Origin: Welwitschia mirabilis
Lineage: Eukaryota > Gnetophyta > Gnetopsida > Welwitschiales
DNA length: 46,169 bases
Assembly (NCBI GenBank): GCA_051453625.1
Contig: JBOZIK010000001.1
Span: 702,444 to 748,612 of the forward strand
Direction of reading: 5' to 3'
The translations under genes were made by a program, and so were the position numbers. Shown in pieces: positions 32,650 through 44,135 of this stretch. The stretch's first letter is position 1, and each line of letters begins with the position of its first letter. The notes under the pieces were generated by a model that worked only from the letters and a program-made list of their open reading frames with translations, did no database searches and was not told the DNA's origin.

Positions 32650-33110
32650 GATCTTAATGAGGTGTAGAGCTTTGCATCTAACATTTGTTGGGTGCACTTA
32701 TACCTACATGTCAAATCCAGCATGGGCTAGGCTAGAATACCCTTAGATTGTCTCATAACTTTGAGTTCATTCCATTCTACCATTTGTCCTAGAACTTCAA
32801 ATGAGTATAGGACACAACATTGAATGCACACAATAAGGTAATAGAACCCTTAAGGTGATCCATCTGATCCAACATGATGTGTCTCTAAGTTTCATTTATA
32901 GTTGGTTCTAGAAATGTTGGAGAAGAGTAGTTGATGTGGTTGCAAACAAACAAAGGCAAGCCTTAGAACAATGGTAATATGTCTTACAAACATAAACACA
33001 TTTTTTATGATAGGTATGTATCTTCAAGATAAGTGGTTTATTTTCATTCATATTGAACTTACCATAGAACCTGATTCTAGGTTTATCTCATGCACCTCAC
33101 CACACCCCAT
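32650..33110. other. GC-richer patch of unknown origin
   Basis: It stands out from its flanks in base composition (for example ggtgcacttatacc, ccagcatgggctaggctag, cacctcaccacacccc). A plus-strand ATG frame at 32,971-33,195 exists but has no recognisable motif and looks like chance. No match to the other GC-richer patch (2,641-2,960) by eye. Confidence 0.4.
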
Positions 33111-35930
33111 AACTTATGTTTTCTTTTTTACCCTCTTTTCTTTTCTTTTACTTTTTTTAATATTACACAAGATTCATGTTAAATTACTACTTTAATAGCT
33201 TAATATAGTTTATCCATATATGCATTGTCTATTTAATAAACAATCATTTCATAGTTGATTACAAATTATGTAACAATCGCATAATGCAAACTATAGAAGA
33301 AAATTTCCAGATATGAAATCAAGTTATGGCAAAAAATTATATAAGATTTTAGATTTTATTTATAAGCACCATGATAACTATGAAACAAATTTTAGATTTA
33401 TTTATTTATCAAATACAAAATGTATATGAATTTCAAGTAATACCTATGTGTAAAAGCCATATCTTATTTCAATATATATTGTTCCATTCAATTTAGTCAT
33501 CATACAAAAGATTTGTTTATATACGATGTGTGAGTTCATCACATCATTCATCATCATTCATATATAATCATGATCATCATACTAAAAATTTATAAAATAT
33601 GTATCTTTTAACTTAGACAATTCTATGATATTTATAATGTATATATGTGTGAATTAAAGATCATTATGATGACATTTTATTTGAATTTTTTCTAGATTTG
33701 TTTGTATATTTGTTATAGTAGTAACTTCATGTTAAGGCTATTATGCCTTACTTTTCAGTTTCTCAAAGCATGTCTATTGTTCAAGCCATAGTGTCTTGAT
33801 TTTCAACTTTTATTTTAATTGTAATGAAAACTTTTTGTTAAGGATCAAGATCCTCATGAGTGAATCATGAAAAGTATCTGTCTATAATATAATATCAATT
33901 AGATAATATACATGTAAAAAATGCAAGTGGTGTTCTTTTAGAAGAAATCTCTATGATGACACTTAGAAAAAAGAGATGAAATCATTGACAACATGAACTA
34001 AAAACAATGTCTATCATAAACACATACATAATCATCAAATATTAAATCCATCACATATAGGAATGATCCATTATCTAATATATATATATTATGTGTCTCT
34101 CCCTTAATCCCATTAAAGATGTATAAACAGGGCATATTATGTACTTATTAATACCTTTATATTACTTACTTTTTTATACATTTTATATCTATCTTAAAGA
34201 AATTGTAATGAATTTTCTTTTGGTTACACTAGAGCTCTTAAGGAATTGTATTGACTATACCCATAAAATAGGCTAAGGCATTAATATACTTATACCTTTT
34301 TTTCATATTTAAATAAAATTAGCATCTTCTTGTTTCATTCAAATATTGAAGTTTTCTTTTACTTATTAGTTTTTATTTTTACTTTCCAAAAACACAAAAC
34401 AAAATTCTTATATTAATGATTGTTTTATATTTTACTAATAATTATATCATAAGTAATAACATGCAAGTTAGTTATAGCATTTCCTTAAAAAGGTAAATGT
34501 TGCATTTATCAGCATTATCTATAAATGTCAAGCGTTGGATTTACCTAGAAATATTAAATCCATTTCCTTTCTCCTTACTTCATTCTTTAACTCCATGGAA
34601 AAGATAAAGGTATTAAGATAAGTCTTCAAAATAAGGCAAAATTCTAACAAATCTTAAAGATAATATTTATGATATTTTATTCTTTTTTATACTTTGTCAA
34701 ATTTCTCTTTTATTGTATTCTATGTAAATATTCGTTTTCATTTAAAAGTTTGTTTCTGATATTAGATCGCAACTTATGCATAATATATTATTTTTACAAA
34801 AGACGCTTAGTTGTATTCTAAATTTTTTTTTATCAATATTTTGGAAGTAGCACTTTCAAAAGAGGCTATAATAGAACAAAGGATATAAATATAAGGATAA
34901 ATCACAAGTTTCTTTTACTATTATTTGATTAAAATTTAAGTTTATAAAATTAAAAATCTATAAATGTTTTGAACAAAAATTTTTTCAAATGAAGCATTTT
35001 AATTTAATGATAATGTGAAAAGATAAATATTAATAGCCACATTACATAAATATAATGTCATTTAACATAACTTTTACTGAAACATAATTTTACTATAAAT
35101 ATTTCTACATTATAGATAATCTATATTTGAAGTTGTTTTTATTACCTAGTTCACATATTAAAATATTCTTAACAAAATTTTTATACTAAATATGTTTGAA
35201 AACCTAATTTAGCAGGGTATTTAGTTTTTAGTTAATATGAGTTACATGAGACTTTTATTTGAATAAAATATTGATAGTAATCTTAACTAATATGTTTATG
35301 TCACAAATAAAGAGAATTAACTAGTAATTTAGGAATGACAATAGAGATAGATGAGTTAATGTATTATACATATGTTTAAATCAAATCCATAAGATTTGAT
35401 TATGCTCATTAAGAAAAAAAAGAATCTATAAATCTTACATCAAAGCATGTAGGTTCTAGTTTAGTTTTAAAATCATTTATTTTAATCTTTTTTCTTTTCA
35501 TATGAAATTTATTCTTTTCTTTAAACCTCAATTTAGTTTCTGCCTTTAAAATTCAAAATTTAAGAGATCCTTTTAGGTTTTTCATGGAAATTCATAATTT
35601 GTAGCTTTAGATTTTTTTTTATTATAGTTATTCTTAGCATTATTTTAGTATTTTTCATTAGATTTATTTATCTTAAACACTAGCCTCTTATAAATCTTAG
35701 CACATGTTAATTAAGCTAACAATAATGCCCTATTACATCGATAGCACCATCTCTAGAAATTTCTGCTTTGGTAATGATGATGATGATTTTAACCAAAATG
35801 TTAAAAATATAATGCAAGAGAATAATATCAATAATTATAATGATGGTTTTTAATTTAATAGTTTTGAAATCTATAAGTTTATATCATTTTCTTATACATA
35901 AATTCATTTCTCCAAAAGAATTAATGATAA
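33111..35930. other. AT-rich unassigned DNA
   Basis: About 2.8 kb without a readable feature. If LINE A is full-length, its endonuclease should be in the last part on the plus strand, but no endonuclease motif was found. A (GAT)4 run lies at about 35,777-35,788. Confidence 0.45.
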
Positions 35931-36892
35931 GTTATAAGGTCATAAAATATTTTTAAAACTGCATGAACAAAATTTTTTATAGCAAGATTGAAAATTGTTT
36001 GGTCAATTTTGCTTTTAGGTTCACAACGAGAACTTGTGAAGGAAATACATGTTTGAGATAAAGTAACTTTAATTTTTGATATCTTCCACTTTATTAATAA
36101 ACAAAAAAAACTAATTATGTAAATAAAATTGGATATGAAAAAAGCATGCCATAGACTAAATTAATATTTTCTTAAATTAGCAATTAAAAAAAAATTTACT
36201 AAATGATGATAAAAATTATTAAATCTTATTATGGCTCTTCATATGTTTTTATTCTATTATATGGTGAATTTTTTTAATATTTCAATCATCAAATTGATAT
36301 TCGATAAGATGATAGATTACCATTATGTATTATTCTTTTTGTTGTTAAAATTTTAGGAGTAATAATTGATAAGATTCAAAGAGATAACTCTTTTATGGGA
36401 ATTGAAGTTACAGAATATATTCCTAATTTAGCTTATGCTTAGAGTGTGAATGATAGTTTTATAGTTTGTCCAACAGAAACAGAGAGCTTTGAAAGTATTT
36501 GATATAGTTTAAAAATATATTGTAAAACTTTTATTTTAAATATTAATAATCAAAAGACATGCTTATACTTCTAATATGAATCAAATATAGGTTTCGAAAA
36601 TGCAAGAAGTTCTAAATTATGCAACTAATACCTTACTTAAAAAATATTTAGGTATTTGTCTTTTTATAAAAAGAGTAAAGAAAAAATTATGAAGCAATGT
36701 TTTCAATAAGATGGCAAAAATATTATAAGTATGAAGAGGTAACTCATTTTCTTATTAAGAAGAGATCAACTTATTTGAAGTTATCTTTAATCCTCACCAA
36801 TTTGTTTAAGATTTTATATTTAGACTCCAAAAGAAGTTGTTAAGCACATGAAAAAATTGGAATTTTTTTTTCTTATTGGGAAGTACTAATGA
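35931..36892 (+). pseudogene. LINE A reverse transcriptase, fingers and palm
   Basis: The enzyme copies element RNA at the target site. Frame 1 (35,931-36,170): ARLKIVWSILLLGSQRELV, then HV, stop, DKVTLIFDIFHFINK, then IKLDMKKACHRLN at 36,126-36,164, the LDMxKAFDR palm strand with its catalytic Asp. Frame 2 (36,203-36,640): MMIKIIKSYYGSSYVFILL, then IR, stop, DDRLPLCIILFVVKIL (the RQGDPLSPxLF box), then KIQRDNSFMGIEV, then SVND at 36,443-36,454 in place of FADD (one catalytic Asp now Asn). After it come FIVCPTETESFESI and LNINNQKTCLYF. The order is exactly that of plant L1 RT. About eight stops and one frameshift. Confidence 0.85.
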
Positions 36893-37544
36893 NNNNNNNN
36901 NNNNNNNNNNNNNNNNNNNNNNNNNNNNNNNNNNNNNNNNNNNNNNNNNNNNNNNNNNNNNNNNNNNNNNNNNNNNNNNNNNNNNNNNNNNNNNNNNNNN
37001 NNNNNNNNNNNNNNNNNNNNNNNNNNNNNNNNNNNNNNNNNNNNNNNNNNNNNNNNNNNNNNNNNNNNNNNNNNNNNNNNNNNNNNNNNNNNNNNNNNNN
37101 NNNNNNNNNNNNNNNNNNNNNNNNNNNNNNNNNNNNNNNNNNNNNNNNNNNNNNNNNNNNNNNNNNNNNNNNNNNNNNNNNNNNNNNNNNNNNNNNNNNN
37201 NNNNNNNNNNNNNNNNNNNNNNNNNNNNNNNNNNNNNNNNNNNNNNNNNNNNNNNNNNNNNNNNNNNNNNNNNNNNNNNNNNNNNNNNNNNNNNNNNNNN
37301 NNNNNNNNNNNNNNNNNNNNNNNNNNNNNNNNNNNNNNNNNNNNNNNNNNNNNNNNNNNNNNNNNNNNNNNNNNNNNNNNNNNNNNNNNNNNNNNNNNNN
37401 NNNNNNNNNNNNNNNNNNNNNNNNNNNNNNNNNNNNNNNNNNNNNNNNNNNNNNNNNNNNNNNNNNNNNNNNNNNNNNNNNNNNNNNNNNNNNNNNNNNN
37501 NNNNNNNNNNNNNNNNNNNNNNNNNNNNNNNNNNNNNNNNNNNN
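36893..37544. other. Assembly gap, 652 N
   Basis: Run of N. LINE B has only about 140 bp between the corresponding flanks (40,385 and 40,522). ATG frames reported across the Ns are meaningless. Confidence 0.95.
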
Positions 37545-38060
37545 TGTAAAATGGATTAAGTATCAAGGATAAATATTTAAATCATTTTAAAAATTTCTTT
37601 GAGAATACACATATTATTAGAGGAAGCTTCACAATTTAGAATGGTTTGTTAAAATTAAAAGACTAGTTAAAAAATTATATGCATTTAGATACTCATGAAA
37701 ATTAAAAATAGTAAAACAAAAAAGTTTAAAATATATAGAAGATTATAACATTTGTTAAAGTTATCCTCTAAATAGAGAATAAAGTAGATGAAACAAACTT
37801 AGAATTGATTCAAAGGTACAACTCCTCTTTGTTTTGATTTAGAATTATTAGATGAATTAGACCTTTTAGAAGATATTTAAAAATGTTGTTGGCTATTATG
37901 AATCACTACTACTACAAAAATAAAGAATTCTCTAAACATTATTTTCTTCATTGTACATGGACAATAAAAATTGGGAATTTTTTTTCAATGATATTGTAGT
38001 AAACGATTCTTTTAAATGAGGTTAAAAACTCAGCTCAATAATAAAATTATGCTATAAGTG
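37545..38060 (+). pseudogene. LINE A C-terminal region with zf-RVT
   Basis: It continues the ORF2 reading after the gap: KWIKYQG near 37,550, then a decayed stretch, then SKHYFLHCTWTIKI at 37,931-37,972. His-x-Phe-Leu-His-Cys is the hallmark of the zf-RVT zinc-binding tail in plant L1 ORF2. The Cys survives here; LINE B has Tyr. About 100 bp further on the coding trace ends and the microsatellite begins. Confidence 0.7.
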
Positions 38061-38062
38061 AT

Positions 38063-38066
<4 letters not shown>

Positions 38067-38098
<32 letters not shown>
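38067..38098. repeat. CT microsatellite, left part
   Basis: Uninterrupted TC/CT repeat running into a 992-N gap. Translations of it (Leu-Ser or Arg-Glu repeats) are artefacts. Confidence 0.95.
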
Positions 38099-39090
38099 NN
38101 NNNNNNNNNNNNNNNNNNNNNNNNNNNNNNNNNNNNNNNNNNNNNNNNNNNNNNNNNNNNNNNNNNNNNNNNNNNNNNNNNNNNNNNNNNNNNNNNNNNN
38201 NNNNNNNNNNNNNNNNNNNNNNNNNNNNNNNNNNNNNNNNNNNNNNNNNNNNNNNNNNNNNNNNNNNNNNNNNNNNNNNNNNNNNNNNNNNNNNNNNNNN
38301 NNNNNNNNNNNNNNNNNNNNNNNNNNNNNNNNNNNNNNNNNNNNNNNNNNNNNNNNNNNNNNNNNNNNNNNNNNNNNNNNNNNNNNNNNNNNNNNNNNNN
38401 NNNNNNNNNNNNNNNNNNNNNNNNNNNNNNNNNNNNNNNNNNNNNNNNNNNNNNNNNNNNNNNNNNNNNNNNNNNNNNNNNNNNNNNNNNNNNNNNNNNN
38501 NNNNNNNNNNNNNNNNNNNNNNNNNNNNNNNNNNNNNNNNNNNNNNNNNNNNNNNNNNNNNNNNNNNNNNNNNNNNNNNNNNNNNNNNNNNNNNNNNNNN
38601 NNNNNNNNNNNNNNNNNNNNNNNNNNNNNNNNNNNNNNNNNNNNNNNNNNNNNNNNNNNNNNNNNNNNNNNNNNNNNNNNNNNNNNNNNNNNNNNNNNNN
38701 NNNNNNNNNNNNNNNNNNNNNNNNNNNNNNNNNNNNNNNNNNNNNNNNNNNNNNNNNNNNNNNNNNNNNNNNNNNNNNNNNNNNNNNNNNNNNNNNNNNN
38801 NNNNNNNNNNNNNNNNNNNNNNNNNNNNNNNNNNNNNNNNNNNNNNNNNNNNNNNNNNNNNNNNNNNNNNNNNNNNNNNNNNNNNNNNNNNNNNNNNNNN
38901 NNNNNNNNNNNNNNNNNNNNNNNNNNNNNNNNNNNNNNNNNNNNNNNNNNNNNNNNNNNNNNNNNNNNNNNNNNNNNNNNNNNNNNNNNNNNNNNNNNNN
39001 NNNNNNNNNNNNNNNNNNNNNNNNNNNNNNNNNNNNNNNNNNNNNNNNNNNNNNNNNNNNNNNNNNNNNNNNNNNNNNNNNNNNNNNNNN
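38099..39090. other. Assembly gap, 992 N, inside a microsatellite
   Basis: Run of N with CT repeats on both sides. The matching gap in LINE B is set at 10 N, so this size is doubtful. Confidence 0.95.
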
Positions 39091-39133
<43 letters not shown>

Positions 39134-39205
39134 ACTCACTCACTCACACACACACACACACACTCACACACACACACACACACTCACTCACTCACTCACT
39201 CACTA
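39091..39205. repeat. Compound microsatellite (CT)n(CACT)n(CA)n(CACT)n
   Basis: (CT)n to 39,129, then cact repeats, then ca repeats with one tc interruption, then cact repeats to 39,205. At the same place relative to the LINE as the repeat at 41,041-41,161. Confidence 0.95.
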
Positions 39206-40105
39206 AATAATTTTATGGTCATTTCCTTCCTCATGTCTTTTGGTAGGTTTGGATAACATGTAATTTAAGACTATTTAAAAGAAAATAAAACCACATTCAA
39301 TCTATTCAGAATTTCATTAATAAAGTACGAAATAAAATTTTAAACATTTGGAAAGAAGTTATATTTTAAAATGTAACATTATTTACATACTCTAAATTTT
39401 TTATCCCTTAATTTTTTATTAGTCTTTCATAGTGAGTTCAATAACTGGGTTTTTATCATGCTAAGATGATATTGCATTTATTTTATTTCTATCCCTTAGA
39501 GTTATAGGTTTTTCTAAGATGAATCCTTCTACTTTCTAAAATATTTAGATAGGTCTAGAAATGTCTTTATAGTAGTGAGTTTAATTCTTGAAATAATCTT
39601 TCAATAATGCAAGGAAAAAATGAAGAAGAAAGAAGGAGAAACATTTAGGTAGAAAAGTAGTTGTTTGAAAGCTAAAAGAAGAAATTAAAATCTTGACTAT
39701 AATTCATTTAATACAACTCTTAATTTGGAGAGCTAACATTCCTATTATTAGTAGTGCAACTGTCACCATAGAACCATGTTTTTAACTTCTTTATAAAAGT
39801 TAAAAATAAAAAAAAATACACATACTTACTAGAACATTAGAAAAGAATGTTAAACTAAGGATTACTATTTTATTGAATAAATATGTAATAATTAGTTATT
39901 TTTGGGAACTAAGATGCTATTTGATTGGAATGTAAGTAACGAGGAAGGAAGAATATTTTGAANNNNNNNNNNTTTGAATGTTAAAAGCACCAATGATGGA
40001 AATGCTTTGGATTATGTTTAATTAATGATTTATTTGAATCTTTGTCCAAGGATATTCCCTCTTACTATATTTTCTTATAATTCATTACTATTTTTCCCTA
40101 GGAAA
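39206..40105 (+). repeat. LINE A 3' region (copy of 41,162-41,990)
   Basis: Shares with LINE B: atttccttcctca, cttttggtaggtttgga, taaaatgtaacattattt, tcatgctaagatgat, gatgaatccttctac, attattagtagt, agaaccatgtttt and gttaaaagcaccaatgatg. It ends with tttttccctaggaaaaagtt, where LINE B starts. Contains a 10-N gap at 39,963-39,972. No coding trace. Confidence 0.8.
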
Positions 40106-40130
40106 AAGTTTTATAACTAATATCTTACTT

Positions 40131-40990
40131 AGAAAATATTTAGGTATTTGCCTTTTTATAAGAAGAGTAAAGAAAAAATTATGAGGCAATGTTTTCAATA
40201 AGATGGTAAAAATATTAGTAGGATGGATAGTAAATCATTTTCTTATTAATAAGAGATCAACTTATTTGAAGTTATCTTTAATCCTCATCAATTTATTAAG
40301 ATTTTATATCTAGACTCCAAAAGAAGTTGTTAAGCACATGAAAAAACTAGAAGTTTTTCTTTTTCTAATGGGAAAGTACTAATGGTAAAATATGTATTCA
40401 TTTATAAACTTGATATCATTTGTGGAAATCATTGGATGGAGGTGTTTTTTACTTAAAAATATTTCAAGAGTTAAATATTTCCCTCTTAGCTAAAATAGTT
40501 TATCAAATATATGCAAAGAGTGGAAAATGGGTTAAGTATCAAGGCTAAATATTTAAATCATTTTAAAAATTTCTTTAAGAATCCACATACTATTAGAAAA
40601 AGCTTCACAATTTAGAATGATTTTTTAAAATTAAAAGATTGGTTAAAAAATTGTATGCATTTAGATACTCATGAAAATTAGAAATAGTAAAAAAACAAAA
40701 TTTAAAATATATAGAAGATTATAATATTTTTTAAAGTTGTCCTTCGAATGAAGAAGAAAGTAGATGGAATAAACTTAGAATTGGTCCAAAGGTACAACTC
40801 CTCTTCTTTTTAATTTAGAGTGATTAGATAAATTAGATCTTCTAGAGAATATCTAAAATGTTTTTGGTTATTACAAATCACTACTACTGCAAAAATAAGT
40901 AATTCTCTAAACATTATTTTCTTCATTATACATGGAAAATAAAAATTTTGGATTTTTTAATGATATTATAGCAAATGATTATTTTAAATG
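40131..40990 (+). pseudogene. LINE B reverse transcriptase thumb and zf-RVT
   Basis: Frame: KYLGICLFIRRVKKKL (the KYLGxPLxxGR box that follows the palm), NVFNKMVKILVGWIVNHFLI, then RSTYLKLSLILINLLRFYI, a stop, and TPKEVVKHMKKLEVFLF (the GRxxLIxxVLxxxPxYxxxxFxxPKxVxxxIEKLxRxFLW region of L1 ORF2), then FINLISFVEIIGWRCFL. After a frameshift, SKHYFLHYTWKIKILDFLMI at 40,906-40,965 is the zf-RVT tail with its Cys changed to Tyr. It retains the 140 bp missing in the gap of LINE A. Confidence 0.75.
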
Positions 40991-41038
40991 AGGTTAAACA
41001 CTTAGATCAATAATACAATTATGCTACAAGTGGTTGAG

Positions 41039-41040
<2 letters not shown>

Positions 41041-41087
<47 letters not shown>

Positions 41088-41097
41088 NNNNNNNNNN

Positions 41098-41161
<64 letters not shown>
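41041..41161. repeat. Compound microsatellite (TC)n, 10-N gap, (AC)n
   Basis: (TC)n 41,041-41,087, N 41,088-41,097, (CA)n 41,098-41,161. Same site as in LINE A, so the seed repeat was there before the duplication. Confidence 0.95.
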
Positions 41162-41163
<2 letters not shown>

Positions 41164-41990
41164 AAATAATTTTTTGGTTATTTCCTTCCTCAAGTCTTTT
41201 GGTAGGTTTGGACAAAATGTGATTTAAGACTATTTAAAGAAAAAGAAAACTACATTTAACGTATTTTGAATTTCACTAATAAAGTACAAAATAAAAGTTG
41301 AAACATTTGAAAAGAAATTTTATTTTAAAATGTAACATTATTTGCATACTCTAAATTTTTTATCCCTTAATTTGTTCTTAGTCTTTCATAGTGAAAGAGT
41401 TCGATAATGGGTCTTTATCATGCTAAGATGATCTTGAATTTCTTTTCCTTCTAGCCCATAAAGTTATAGGTTTTTCTAAGATGAATCCTTCTACTCTCAA
41501 AAAATGTTAAATAGTTCTCTATATGTCTTTATGGTTGTGAGTATAATTCTTTAAAGAGTCTTTTTATAATGGAAGGAAAAAAGGAAGAAGAAAGAGATAA
41601 AAACATTTAGGTATAAAAGTAGTTGTTTGAAATCTAAAAGAAGAAATCATAAGCATAACATTTTTGAAGAGATAACATTCCTATTATTAGTAGTACAACT
41701 ACCAACATAGAACCATGTTTTTTAACTTCTACATGAAAGTTAAAATAAAAAAAACAAAGAATGTTAAACTAAATTTTATTTTATTTATTAAGTATGTAAT
41801 TTTTTTTTTGGGACTTAGATGAGATCTAATTAGAATGAAGTGATGAAGAAGGAAGAATGTTTTGAATGTTAAAAGCACCAATGATGAAAATGATTTGGAT
41901 TATTTTAATTAATGATTTAGTTGAATCTTTATCCAATGATATTTCCTCTTGCTATATTTTCTTGTAATTCATTTCTATTTTCCCCTAGGA

Positions 41991-42692
41991 AAGAGTTATA
42001 TGAATAAACTAAATCAAGTTTTCAAATTGTGAAGCATTAGGGTTTTACATGCTTAATATCTTTATAAATCCACCATTATGATTTTATATGATTGATATCT
42101 TTTTAAATCTATTCTACTAATAGAGATTTTAGATGCATCCATGGTAACCGTTATGTTAGCTGGAGTTTTTAACCATCACTATGTTATCATTATTAGTTGC
42201 AAATGGTCACCAGAGTGTAATCCAAATTTACCAAGTATATTAAAATTTGTTACTGGTCTAAGCTAGAAAATACTCACCCATTTTTCAAATGGTGAAACAA
42301 GAAATTATTGCTAGCACTAGATCAATTTTCAAATCAAAATTTCTCTTATCGTATAATGATACTCCTTACCCACATTAGTTTGTGAAGATCAATTTATAGC
42401 ATAGGAAGAAAGAATTCAAACTTAAGATAAGTAATATAGCTTATGTTTAGAAAGTTACATATTATAATATGAGAAGATGTTGCTATTAGTACCATTAAGA
42501 GGACCATATGATTTATGATTTTCCCACATAAGATAAGAAAAAAAGTCTTGGGAGAAATGATAGTTCCATGGTGGGGAAAAAATATTAATCCTTTTTAGCA
42601 CTTAATCAATTTTCCTTAGTTGCTAATAGTGCAATGAATTCTTTAAATATAATAATATATATCCTTTCTTAACTTCAAAAAAAAATAAAGGT
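41991..42692 (+). other. AT-rich DNA before LINE C
   Basis: Right flank of the duplication. Short plus-strand pieces near 42,450-42,600 (RRCCY; DKKKSLGRNDSSMVGKKY) may belong to the ORF1 of LINE C, including a possible decayed zinc knuckle near 42,477-42,510, but they are too broken to claim. Confidence 0.35.
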
Positions 42693-43044
42693 TTGACAAA
42701 CATTTTTTCTAAGAAATCTAATAATGATTCTTTAGATTCTCGTGTTCTTAATTCAAATGCAAATGCAGAAGGATTTTGTTTGGATCAAGCAATAAAAATT
42801 ATTACTTGCAGAAAAACTAAGTCTAATAGAAGTTTAAGTTATTTTAATACTTCTTTTTGAATAATAGGGTTGTTATTAATGATATAGAATGTGAATTTGA
42901 AAATTATTCAAAATACACTACAGGGACTTCATTCCTCTTTTAAGAATGTTAATTCTTTCATGAAATGTTTAAGGCCTCACAAGGAGGCTTTGATGTATGA
43001 TTAGAAAATATTTTCCTTTAATATGATAATTCATTCCTACTTTG

Positions 43045-43400
43045 ATCTTATTAAAAGAAATTAAAATTTTAGCTTCTAATATTTTCTTTATTAGTAAAAG
43101 ACTCCTGAAGTATTGCAAGGTTTTCTCAACTAATCATGAGGTTAATAAAGAAGAAGTACTAATTTCAATAACTAGGAAATGGAGTGGTAATATTTTGAAT
43201 TCCATATCTAATAAGAATATATGAATTATTTAGGCCACTTTTTAGAGTGATGTTAGCATTTTTTAATGTATATGCTTTTAATAGTTCTTGAGAAAGATCA
43301 GAGGTTTGGGAAAACCTCCTCTCTACATCAAATGCTTCTTGGATTATTGGTGGCAATATCAATATGTTAGGGAATAGTTTTAAAAAAATAGGTGGTAATG
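43045..43400 (+). pseudogene. LINE C endonuclease (APE-type)
   Basis: The nuclease nicks the target to prime reverse transcription. Start: KEIKILASNIFFISKRLLKY followed by CKVFSTNHEVNKEEVLI, matching the L1 endonuclease N-terminus (ILSWNVRGLGxxxKRxxVxxxIxxxxPxxVxLQETK). The catalytic Asn survives while the WN.RG word is changed. The Q-E-T-K segment with its catalytic Glu is missing: VLI runs on into SITRKWSGNILNSISNKNI, implying a deletion of some 40-50 codons. Then NVYAFNSS, stop, ERSEVWENL and ASWIIGGNINMLGNS at 43,337-43,380, where GGDFN is now GGNIN (catalytic Asp lost). Clearly inactive. Confidence 0.8.
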
Positions 43401-44135
43401 ACTTTTAAATATCTTATTAACAAAAAAATATACTCTTATAATTTTAAGGAAAAGTTATGTCACTCAGATTTTAATTCATTTTTTTATTCTTTTTAACTTT
43501 TTCCCCTTTCCAATCAAATCAAGATTGTTTTTTTTTTTTTTCTTTTTTTTGTTTTTGTAACTATCATAAAGGATTAGAGTGTGTCTTTTGTACATTAGGT
43601 AATTCATTCTTTTTAAGTCTTAGTAATAAAATTAAAATCTATCTAGATGCTACTCTTTTTGAAAATTTTCATATTAGCCTTTAGATATCTTTTGCTTATC
43701 CCTCTAATGCTCGAAAACAAGATCTTTTTCATAAGAGTAAGAAAATTTCATTGGTTTATCCAATAGTAATATTCTTAAATCATTATGAAATGTAAATCCA
43801 AAACATATAAGAAATATACATTAGATTAAAGATGGGATGTAAGTACTTATAGGGTTAGAAATTATGCTCAATGTTTTAAAGAATTTACAAAAAGAAATTT
43901 CAAATTAAGGGTAAACTAGAAAATACTATAAAAGTAAAGCAATAACTTTTAGATTATAATGATTTTAATATTTTTGTATATAAATCTTTAATAAGAACTT
44001 ATTTAACTAAGTAATGTAGGGATAATTTTGAAGATAAAGTATTCTTATCAAAAGTTACATCTTTTGCCTTAAGATAGAATGTGAACTATGAGAGAATTTT
44101 TTAAATTCCTTAAAGGAAATAATCATCTACCTATA
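43401..44135 (+). other. LINE C spacer between endonuclease and RT, decayed
   Basis: No clear motif; one T-rich run at 43,526-43,552. A few plausible coding pieces (NARKQDLFHKSKK near 43,710; YNDFNIFVYKSLIRTYLTK near 43,955-44,010) fit the charged linker of L1 ORF2 but are not diagnostic. Confidence 0.4.

Larger units (their letters stand above)
35931..40105 (+). mobile_element. LINE A: L1-type element, 3' half, with microsatellite and two large gaps
   Basis: A plus-strand non-LTR retrotransposon remnant: reverse transcriptase (35,931-36,892 and, after the gap, 37,545 onward), zf-RVT tail near 37,931, then a CT/CA microsatellite and a 3' region up to about 40,105. From about 36,612 onward it is repeated as LINE B. 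The two large N runs (652 and 992) match only about 140 bp and a few bases in LINE B, so A and B would be nearly equal in length if those gaps are overestimates. No endonuclease domain or poly-A end identified. Confidence 0.75.
40106..41990 (+). mobile_element. LINE B: tandem duplicate of LINE A 3' half
   Basis: Starts at ttataactaatatcttactt, equivalent to about 36,615, and ends at ttcccctaggaaagagtt, equivalent to the end of LINE A. By eye about nine of ten bases agree outside the gaps, much closer than the LTR pairs of E1 or E2, so the duplication is younger than those insertions or has been homogenised. The head-to-tail joint lies in a short shared aagtt/gtt word, as in unequal exchange or replication slippage. 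Confidence 0.85.

Noticed and set aside
32971-33195. 74-codon plus-strand frame
   Set aside because: No recognised motif; AT-rich second half suggests chance.
36876-37572. Frames of about 227 codons across the 652-N gap
   Set aside because: Almost all codons are N; there is no sequence to support them.
38047-39210. Several frames of 359-382 codons on both strands made of Leu-Ser or Arg-Glu repeats
   Set aside because: They are translations of CT/GA microsatellite plus a 992-N gap.
41002-41227. Cys-Val and Thr-His repeat frames
   Set aside because: Microsatellite (AC)n and (TC)n translations.
43165-43362. 65-codon minus-strand frame
   Set aside because: Antisense shadow of the LINE C endonuclease.
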